Shown here piece after piece: positions 33,061-40,264 of a stretch of 40,264 nt of DNA. Where the stretch lies: NCBI RefSeq assembly GCF_000003605.2, contig NW_003133373.1, forward strand, positions 43,805 through 84,068, in the 5' to 3' direction. The translations under genes and the position numbers were made by a program. Within the stretch, counting starts at the first letter, position 1, and the number at the start of each line of letters is the position of its first letter. The DNA is from Saccoglossus kowalevskii. Its lineage: Eukaryota; Hemichordata; Enteropneusta; Harrimaniidae. The notes below the pieces were generated by a model. The model saw only the letters and a list, made by a program, of their open reading frames with translations, did no database searches and was not told the origin of the DNA.

Positions 33061-34500
33061 CTCACCGCCTGACCCACTCATCTCGATGCTACTAGTACCT
33101 AATTTAAGTATCCAAACATATATTAGTATAAGAGTCGTAATAAAAGATATTTTCTATTTTTAGTTTACTTCATGTCCTGTCGCTAGTAACGCTAACAAAA
33201 ATACAAGCCCACTCATAACACTGGGGTAGCAAATCAGATAACGACAGTGCTGTAAAAAGTAAATAAGTCGAAAAATATTACTGCCTCTACGTGAAACTAA
33301 AGCTCAGCAAAGTCTTACAATTTAATAAGTTTTAGATATTTAAAAATAATAAATTTCACAAAAAATGTAATTATTATGTGTGTATATCTATCAGTAGTAT
33401 GTAGCGACATAGTATATATTGTAATTTCATAGAATTCTTGGTATTTTAATGTTCGAGTAGGCTTTGCCCTCTTAAAGTAAAGTATTTATTTTTACTTCCT
33501 CATTCCTTTTCCGTCTTGACGTGTCTGTATGTTAGTACGGCGTATTAATAGTTACCATAGCAACAAACAATGATGACAATACTAGTTCCCAGCCAACTGA
33601 ATGACATAATAGTTTTTGAAATGAACAAATTCTGAAAAGTTGTGAATATATTTCCGAGTTGAAGTGCCGATCGACTCCTGGTATATACTGGGCTGCTTAA
33701 TGTGACCCCAGTTGACCTCCGTGAATGTACATGTACTTTAATCCCGACGCGTGGTCACAGTTGACTATACCGTCACAAGTATACTTTGATTCTCTCTTCC
33801 AAGGAGTCATTCAATTGATCGGTTGTTGATACTATCAACTACTTACCAATATCACCACGATGTAAACCATTCCACGGCACCGATAACCTACTAAAATTTA
33901 TTTTTACAGACAAGTGTTTGACAAGTCACACACGAGAACTAAGAACTGATTAACGGCAAGAAAAAACAACAAATCGACATATTCAAACTAAAATACAAAT
34001 ACATATTATAAAAAAACAAAATAATATTGATTTTAATCAGATTGAGTTTAGCACATACCGATCGACCAGAAACAAGTATTAGTGATTGGGGGAGGGGCGG
34101 AGCGTGAATGATTAAATGTAATGTTATATGGCTGCATTACATTACCAAAGTGTCACAATTCTATAATTTTTATTATTTTGGGCAAGGATAAGGCTCTGTA
34201 CTGGAACATGGTCTTTCTGCTACATAGGCGTCTATGTATCAACTTCAGCAACCATCCACAGGAATAAATCGTCGGGCACCTGCGATTAAAATGTAAGCTG
34301 TGAACATATTATTATATGGTGAAACTCATTGCTGCATTGTGTGAGAGGTGTTTGAGGTGACGTGTTCGAGCGTGTCTTTTAGAATCACCTGTATTAATCC
34401 GCGCCAGTAAAAAGACCCGTACCGAACCCGGATGAAATTATATAGTATCCAGTCCATAAAGATTATTTCTACCTTATACTAAAATATATTTGGATATGTA
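33061..34500. other. Non-coding stretch, no feature recognised
   Basis: AT-rich sequence without recognisable exons, transposon proteins or RNA genes. Confidence 0.4.
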
Positions 34501-34507
34501 GATTACT

Positions 34508-35155
34508 AACAAATTCTCACTTCCGGTCCGGTTAGTGGTAAAATACACCACGAATATTCACTTTTGAGATAATTTGTTGGTATGTGTTGGTTCTTGGATA
34601 TCTAAGCTTCGTCGTCCTGTACTTCATTTAGTAATTCAAACTTCCCAGATTGTGTAAAAACGGAGAGTTTCGCGATTTCAATATCAAAAACGCCTTGGCC
34701 TAATTATTTGCTGGGGGACGGCCGCTTTGGTACGTGCTCTGTAGCACATGAACCTAAAAACGTTAGGTAATCAAATTCACAGGAAGTTGACAATCCCTAA
34801 TATTGCTAAATCGCCAGTTGTGAACTTTATCAGGATTCCCGTATGAAGTTACACATCATTCTAGCATGGAAAAATATTGATTACTTTTGTGCACTTCCGG
34901 TCTGATTAGACTTAAAATACACCGCGAATATTCACTTTTGAGATTTTTGGTATGTGTTGTTCTTGGATATTTCAGCTTCGTCGTCCCGTACTTCATTTAA
35001 TAATTCAAACTTCCCAGATTGTGTAAGAACGGAGAGTTTTTTGATTCGATATTGAAACCGCATTAGCTTAATTATTTGCTGGGGACGGCCGCTTAGGTAC
35101 GTGTTCTGTAATATGCAGCGCATAAACCTAAAAAACGTTAAGTAATCAAATAAAT
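34508..35155 (+). repeat. Two-copy tandem duplication, period about 374 bp
   Basis: Units at about 34508-34780 and 34882-35155 share, in order, CACTTCCGGTC, AAAATACACC.CGAATATTCA, CTTCGTCGTCC, AATTCAAACTTCCCAGATTG, TTATTTGCTGGGG, GACGGCCGCTT and CGTTA.GTAATCAAAT. A related piece lies inverted at 3500-3600. No open frame is shared. Confidence 0.75.
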
Positions 35156-35284
35156 ATTTAATTTTATTTATTAAAATATGTACACATTATATCTAATTGT
35201 GGTGGGTATTGCCAAGCAAGTTTATAAACCTATAAACAAATATTTCGTAAATAACACTGACCGCGAAATGCGCCTTTGAGAAGT

Positions 35285-35495
35285 ATTACTGATGGAATAT
35301 TTTATAATGCAATTTCTTTCAATTTGAATTAGTTGTATTGCAATGCATTAGTGATAATGTAAATATATATATACATTCCTTTATTTCATAATTGAGACTG
35401 AGTTATATAGTTTGTTACGTACTGCAATTTATCTATATTGGAAAACGCTTATAGGAATTATTAATTTCAATAAACAATATTCAACTATCCTTTGC
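35285..35495 (+). repeat. Second copy of the 32870-33060 dispersed repeat
   Basis: See the 32870-33060 entry for shared words. The copy here has an added AT run near 35360-35370. Confidence 0.6.
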
Positions 35496-35640
35496 AACAC
35501 CAATAAGATCATAATGTTTATTGGTCTTTGAAACTAGAGGCATTATCAGAGCATGGGTCTTATTTTGGAACTCCTGCTAGGATGGTATTCCAAGAATAGT
35601 GCCAGTTGTTAAAGAAACATAAAACTTTAATTCTCAACAA

Positions 35641-35728
35641 GGATGAAAGGACCAGTTACTGAGACAAAGCCCTACTCCCCGCGAAACCCACCAGATACGA
35701 AACCCACTTATCACGAAAGCTACCTACC
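35641..35728 (+). repeat. Upstream duplicated segment, gene 3 copy
   Basis: Matches 18935-19025 upstream of gene 2 (GATGAAAGGACCAGTTACTG, CCCTACT..CCGCGAAA.CCACC). It is the outermost recognised part of the third gene unit and leads into a palindrome. Confidence 0.6.
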
Positions 35729-35798
35729 GCAAAGCTACTAGTTAATATATATAAATATATAGTTAATATATATAAATATATATAACTAGTAGCTTTGC
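35729..35798. repeat. AT-rich palindrome with perfect 16-bp arms
   Basis: Arms GCAAAGCTACTAGTTA (35729-35744) and TAACTAGTAGCTTTGC (35783-35798) flank a 38-nt TA-rich centre that can itself pair. An (AT)n run follows at about 35817-35835. Confidence 0.85.
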
Positions 35799-35981
35799 AT
35801 CCATTCATTGATATGTTGATATATATATATATATATCTGGGCATTGGTTAATAATGATTGACACGGTTGTTACTGTGTCGGTATGGCATATTTATGCGAA
35901 AGACATTTTTATAAAGCAATCGGATAAAATAACCGTAATAACCCCGATGGAAAGTATTACGTTATTCACAAAGTTCCGTGA

Positions 35982-36302
35982 CTACGGTCCTGATTTACTG
36001 GATCTGTATATAATATCCTTAATGATGTTCTTTTCTGGTCCGGGATTACTTTCGATATCTCCAGCGCACAGTAATATACTTGGAATGTGAGGATTTACGA
36101 GTGATTCGCAGCGGTTGAATGTCAGCATCAAGTTAGAGTCTACGGAATGCATGGATGGAGTTCTTACGTAACGCAGTGTACAGCACAATGACAAGTCCAA
36201 GTTCATGAATAAATTACCGTTTTCGATCTGCATTTCTTCAGCTACGTCAATCATACATGTTAATTTTCCCGTATTTTCCAACCAGGTATATAATATCGGC
36301 AC
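35982..36302 (-). pseudogene. LINE-like ORF fragment with a 2A-like GDIESNPGP motif
   Basis: 106 codons on the minus strand. Residues 81-89 (36062-36036) read GDIESNPGP, preceded by PSILLCA. This fits the 2A consensus D(V/I)ExNPGP with the usual Leu-rich lead-in. Such motifs are known at the N-termini of CR1-like LINE proteins in echinoderms, lancelets and hemichordates, where ribosomes skip the Gly-Pro bond. The frame stops 17 codons after the motif, and no endonuclease or RT follows at lower coordinates, so it is most likely a truncated LINE relic. It lies just upstream of the gene 3 leader exon and may have displaced the E-box part of that promoter. Confidence 0.6.
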
Positions 36303-36419
36303 ATTCCAATTTATTCGCCAGCTTACCTGTCAGACTTTTTGACTGCCTGGCAAAAAGCCATAAATTACACAATTTACTTTGTACGGTCTCGTTTTACCTT
36401 GTGATTAAATCGCGGGGCG

Positions 36420-36500
36420 AGACAAGGTAATACAACGAGTCATCAACTGCCGTTGGCATCGAGTCATACTCACGGTAACCACACTAGCCTGGTAAATAAG
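36420..36500 (+). promoter_or_regulatory. Block D: shortened promoter remnant and leader exon of gene 3
   Basis: It shares the leader segment ATCAACTGCCGTTGGCATCG, TCATACTCACGGTAACCACA and the end TAAATAAG|gtgagt (exon end at 36500) with blocks A-C. The upstream part with CACGTG and TTACGTCA is not found. In its place are the 2A-motif LINE fragment and unrelated sequence. It is predicted to splice to the acceptor at 38561-38562. Confidence 0.55.
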
Positions 36501-36504
36501 GTGA

Positions 36505-36912
36505 GTGGAGAAATGTCGCCTTTGGGGGTTATGCGCTGTTTTGTATGGCAATGACAAGTATTATTCTTGGATTCAGTCAGACATGAATGATGATCAGAGC
36601 ACCGTGGACATGGCGGAACTTCGTCGCCATCATTGCGTTCTTTACGATCGTCTCACCTTTTTTATTATTTTCTTTAGTATAGAACGACACCCGATCATAA
36701 AATACACGTGCCGTGGTTCACCTGCATGGCCACGATGGTTACAATCAACGAAGTTCACTTTTTACATCATCTACAATTTTGCTTCTTTGTTCCTATTTTT
36801 ATATTACTTTATATATTATATAGCAACTCGTTTGTGTAGTTTCATTATTTTTATTTTAGCTGTCATTTTCATTAATTTTTATCATTGCCGTTCATTGGCG
36901 AAGTTTCTATGA
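36505..36912 (+). other. 135-codon open frame, doubtful coding
   Basis: This frame starts 5 nt into the predicted leader intron of gene 3. It covers the conserved intronic block (here CACCGTGGACATGGCGGAACTTCG) and then a T-rich run that translates as hydrophobic Phe/Ile/Tyr segments. The corresponding blocks at 1740, 5157 and 20027 have early stops, so the frame is not conserved. It is probably chance. Confidence 0.2.
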
Positions 36913-38560
36913 TATTTTCATTTGATTTTTTTATATCTTCATTTCTCGGTTTTTGTTTCATTCCGTGTGTTGTAAATTTCACTTCTATATTTTAGACGCT
37001 TGATTCGTGTTACATAAATGTCGCCTCTGTTCTTATTTGTTTGATAAGTCAAGCAGTAACCTTCAAGGTTTACAACTGTTTGCCAAAGCACTTGACACTC
37101 TTTCCTTGTTTGCACGACAACATTTTATCGAAACACAACAGCTCAAAGGTCGGCTTAGTCTGAAACAATGTCCTCTTAAACGCGAGCCGAGTTCGATTTC
37201 AAAAAAAAACAACAACATCGGGGTTGAACTCCAATATGACTGAGCCCCGACATGGCCTGACCTCGTAAATGAGAACCCCCAATTAAGGGCTCTATTGCAG
37301 CTCGACTCAAAAGAAACGGATAAACTTAGGACACGTTCGGTCGCAATCACGTAGAGGAATCAAGAGTTTGGTTCCGATAAAATGCTGCTAACCAACTAAA
37401 TACTTATGTAGCAGTAATAAATCAAATGTGACATTAAGCTAGAAAAAAAACTTACAAAACTATTGAAACAGGTAGACACTCAGAACTCCAGCTGAAAACA
37501 GGAATTGTAAATTATGGGATAAAGGGGAAATAAAAAATTCCACTTCATTATATATTGTTCCATTTATAAACAGCAAAGACAACGGCTATACGAAGAAGCT
37601 TCAAACTTCATCTCTGGCTTATGAGGACGATGGTCGTGGAACAAACGTGTTGTCTACGTCGCTATGAACAGACGCGGCGCGTAGACCACCACTCTTTAAG
37701 CCTATATGAATCGAGGCGAGAAAACTAAATTTATTTTGATAATGAATGGAAATGACATAATTTCTGAAAAAGCTAAATATATTAAATGCAACTTTTCTTC
37801 AAGGCAGCAATATCAAATCGTTATATAAAGAGAGCAAGTTATTTCTTTAATTTTTATTATGTGTTATATTATAATTATGTATTATTTCGTGTGTTTGTTT
37901 TTTATCCTTATTATGTTCTTGTTATGTAACTTTAATGACTTACTGCTGATCTCTCCCGACGACAGTGTTGTCACAAATAAACCCTCGTCTTTCAAACTTT
38001 AGCAGCTGTTTAATCAACGTTGTGCGAACATTCTGATAGGAAAATCATCAAGTCAATATTGTATTTTCCAAAAGAGGACCCGGACCTCTGGGACCCTCTT
38101 TACCCCATAGATCAGCCACTGGGAACGCTGGTACGCCAACCTATTCCAACTTGTGAGGGCGTCCTATCGTGCATCGGAAGTACCCTCACAAAACACATAT
38201 AATACGAAACACTGAATTTGAACCTGTTAAACCATACATGAAATGGTTTATACAAATCTTCATCAAAATATTATTACTTTGAATTACACAAGGTAAGTGT
38301 GTCTCTTTGTGCACACGATCTCCGACGTACAGTGCAATCGTTTCCAATCCGCCATTGATTTCGAGATTATTCACGGCAACGAAACGTCGACATCATTCCA
38401 ATACAAATACCGGTTTATATAATTATTCATGCCACATGCCTGTACAATGTCTTCCTCGTGACAACTGGAATGAAATAAAAGATCTATTCTTTTCAGACAG
38501 TTATATTTGATATTTGTTGTACAGATGCAGATCTCACAGTGCATTTGGTTTTATCATTTC
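36913..38560. other. Leader intron of gene 3, no gene recognised
   Basis: It contains a possible MITE family 2 derivative at about 37619-37699 (right end, reverse-complemented, TTAAAGAGTGGTGGTCTACG). A GC-richer stretch at 37950-38200 could be the end of a retroelement. No exon was supported. Confidence 0.4.
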
Positions 38561-38562
38561 AG

Positions 38563-38846
38563 GTAAAAACCACTATTCACGATTTGTCACTATGATGTTA
38601 CTGATGTTGATCTGCGCCTTGTTGCCAGTGGTAGCCATGGCAGCGGTTTCTGACGAGGGCTGTGGTACAAACAAGGCATGTTTCAAATCACCAGAAGGAT
38701 GTACGTTGGGCACGGATTGTACATTTTTCCTATCATACGTTAATAACGCTGACATGTCTGCAGTAGATTTTGGGATTATGGCTGATAGATCTGGTACCAG
38801 TGGCAGTGGATGGGTCGCTGTGGGATTCTCGACTGACACATCTATG
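38563..38846 (+). CDS. Gene 3 exon: leader plus coding 38592-38846
   Basis: The acceptor TTTTATCATTTCAG ends at 38562, followed by GTAAAAACC and the ATG at 38592. The exon ends ATG|gtaaat in phase 0. Confidence 0.85.
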
Positions 38847-39707
38847 GTAAATATCAACTGCTACAATCGTTTTAACTGAGATATAACTTTCAAGTGTTAT
38901 TTTTCCAATTCTTTTTGAAATCAGACTTTAAAGGGCGGTGGTCTTCGCGCTGCGCATATGCGACATTTGTGTTGATGAACATTGATTTTCCCATAATCCA
39001 GTGCGCTCTTCTAATGGAAATCACAAGTACTAGTATATGAGGTTTGACCCGGGCGCGACGTGCACTAATTACCGCCGGTGACACCTTCGATACCTTCCAA
39101 TCACCTCAAAATACCTCATTAAAGCTTGGTAGCGTCCCAGTTTATACTCGTTGATTTCCGCAACAGACGAAGTCGCCATGTTTGTTTATATGGGACCCAT
39201 ATATATCGCGCATGCGTGGCGCGACGACCACTGCCCTTTACATGTAACTGCGATATAGCTCGGCGAACTGTGTTGATCTCCTTGTTTATCAGAACATGTG
39301 TGTAGACATAGTCAAGGCCCTTTCTCGTCATATCGAGTAACGTGCTAAATGTTATTCCAACAGGGAGACGACAGTGTTGTGATGTGTGTAAAACCAGCTA
39401 GTGGAGAGGGCGCTGTTCAAACCGCCTTCAATACTGGTCATTCCATTTCTCTGACTGGCACAGTGAGTATTCTGGTAATCACTCGAATATTTTCACAGCA
39501 ACTGGAATATGTAAATTTGAATTACTCTAATACTGCTTTATTGCTTCATATTTCAGGATGGCCTTAGTAACGGCGTAGTAACAGTTACTAACAACATTTT
39601 AGAGTGTAGCTTCACACGTGACTACTCCATTGACGGCAATGTCAACTTCTATGACATAGAAAGTACATCGTATTACTTTTTAATTGGAACAGGTCCAATG
39701 GCGTCAG
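38592..39707 (+). CDS. DOMON gene 3, FRRS1L-like paralogue (3' end outside window)
   Basis: Coding exons 38592-38846, 39364-39462 and 39557-39707 give the first 168 residues plus one base. All splice sites and phases equal those of gene 1. The linker and tail exons are expected beyond the window (2.4 kb further on in gene 1). The signal peptide, C24/C30/C37/C43, GWVAVGFSTDTSM, DDSVVMC, LECSFTR and SYYFLIGTGP are all present. The protein is closer to gene 1 than to gene 2, yet differs from gene 1 at 15 of 85 residues in exon 1 and 9 of 33 in exon 2. The gene 1 sequon N-Y-S is D-Y-S here. Intron 1 is only 517 bp and holds a MITE. The function is inferred only by family, as for gene 1. Confidence 0.85.
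38928..39240. mobile_element. MITE family 2, copy b (intron 1 of gene 3)
   Basis: 313 bp with ends TTAAAGGGCGGTGGTCTTCG on the left and, reverse-complemented, TAAAGGGCAGTGGTCGTCGC on the right, both continuing into a GCGCATGCG-type stretch. It is longer than copy a (130 bp) and shares mainly the ends. No coding capacity. Confidence 0.75.
39364..39462 (+). CDS. Gene 3 coding exon 2
   Basis: 33 codons, GDDSVVMC through SLTGT, phase 0 at both ends, donor gtgagt. It is the fastest-changing exon between genes 1 and 3. Confidence 0.87.
39557..39707 (+). CDS. Gene 3 coding exon 3
   Basis: 151 nt, DGLSNGVVTV through GTGPMAS plus one base, donor TCAG|gtaaaa. It differs from gene 1 exon 3 at 7 positions, 5 of which change the protein. 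Confidence 0.87.
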
Positions 39708-39987
39708 GTAAAATAAAGTTATGAATGTCTGTAGTAAACTATTCGTTTCCGAAAAACTCAACGGCTGCTTAAAAGATCAAGTGCCTCCTTGTCCAGTTCT
39801 GGCAGGGTATGAGCCAATCAACCATGCACCATATATATGTTTTCTCCCGTATACAAGAGCGTCTAGTGTTGACATTAATTATATAATTAAATTGCCTTCA
39901 GTGTACTGATGCATAGGAGGACGGATGTACATACACAATTACTGTATGATCGCTCATTCTTAGTAACAGTGATTTAGTGCATTTACT

Positions 39988-40022
39988 CACGGTTACTAGT
40001 TGAACTTCTTATAGTAACCGTG
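39988..40022. repeat. Hairpin with perfect 11-bp arms
   Basis: CACGGTTACTA (39988-39998) and TAGTAACCGTG (40012-40022) enclose a 13-nt loop, in intron 3 of gene 3. The left side, TACTCACGGTTACTAG, resembles the leader-exon motif of the array. Confidence 0.55.
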
Positions 40023-40195
40023 TTTTACTGTATGATTATGGGAATGCGTACATGGAACGATAAAACTAAAGATATCATGTATACCATTAATAATGAATCA
40101 TAACTTACTTAACTTGAAAATGAACAATTTCATCCAAAGTCTACCACACCTTCAACACAAGCATCATTGATTTGACGCATACCAAACATTAACTT

Positions 40196-40264
40196 TTAAA
40201 GCGGAGGAGTCGTCACCTGCGCATGCGTCAGATGACCATAGCGTGCCATGAGCCTTTGAATTTT
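40196..40264. mobile_element. MITE family 1, copy c (cut by window end)
   Basis: It starts TTAAAGCGGAGGAGTCGTCA and continues with CGTCAGATGACCATAGCGTG. This is the reverse complement of the right half of the 9919-10083 copy, so this copy is in the opposite orientation. Confidence 0.75.

Noticed and set aside
36505-36912. 135-codon open frame with hydrophobic C-terminal half
   Set aside because: It lies in the predicted leader intron. The homologous blocks at 1740, 5157 and 20027 carry early stops, and the hydrophobic part comes from a T-rich run.
37956-37971. GACGACAGTGTTGT, identical to the start of gene 3 exon 2
   Set aside because: The match is only 14 nt, and flanking sequence shows no acceptor-exon-donor structure or further homology.
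1-40264. CRISPR array, operon or prokaryotic signals
   Set aside because: Spliced exons, LINEs and DIRS elements show eukaryotic DNA. The tandem repeats have no spacer structure.

Overview
The window is eukaryotic genomic DNA. It is AT-rich and intron-rich, holds a lot of transposon debris, and has two assembly gaps of N (14833-14882 and 25592-25951). The gene content and repeat types (stand-alone FRRS1L-like DOMON proteins, a DIRS tyrosine-recombinase retroelement, several LINE relics, one with a 2A-like peptide, and GC-rich MITEs) suggest a marine invertebrate. A deuterostome such as a hemichordate or lancelet is most likely, but the species cannot be fixed from the sequence.

The real genes form a tandem array of three paralogues on the + strand, with start codons at 7620, 21544 and 38592. 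Each encodes a small DOMON-domain protein like animal ferric-chelate reductase 1-like (FRRS1L). It has a signal peptide, a Cys-rich N-terminal DOMON half, a WVAVGFSTD-type strand, and in genes 1 and 2 a C-terminal hydrophobic tail that ends the protein (GPI-type or short membrane anchor). No cytochrome b561 part is present. Gene 1 is complete: coding exons 7620-7874, 9020-9118, 9213-9363, 11760-11894 and 12106-12158, giving 230 aa. Gene 2 (21544-27246) is interrupted by the larger gap, which swallows the rest of exon 2 and all of exon 3. Gene 3 (from 38592) runs off the window after exon 3. Intron phases (0,0,1,1) are the same wherever they can be seen.

Each gene carries a copy of an upstream block. 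It has CACGTG and TTACGTCA sites in the better-preserved copies, a conserved TACTCACGGT-type segment, and a 5' leader exon ending AG|gtgagt (exon ends at 5092, 19963 and 36500, plus an orphan copy at 1656). The leader is predicted to splice to an acceptor about 30 nt before the ATG. Flanking homology shows that whole segments were duplicated: about 3.96-12.75 kb matches about 19.0-28.1 kb, and about 35.6 kb to the window end is a third, more rearranged copy. A 20-bp minisatellite lies downstream of genes 1 and 2.

The space between genes is filled with transposon remains and tandem repeats. The LINE pieces are at 1-387 (+), 10190-11000 (-), 23916-25440 (+), 28112-28624 (-) and 35982-36302 (-, with a GDIESNPGP 2A-like motif). 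A decayed DIRS element lies at 29804-32603 (-), and there are two MITE families and several tandem repeats. The most notable signal is that genes 1 and 3 differ in coding sequence by about 9%, mostly at amino-acid-changing positions, while the 94-bp intron inside the same region differs at only 2 bases. This suggests rapid diversification, gene conversion, or both.
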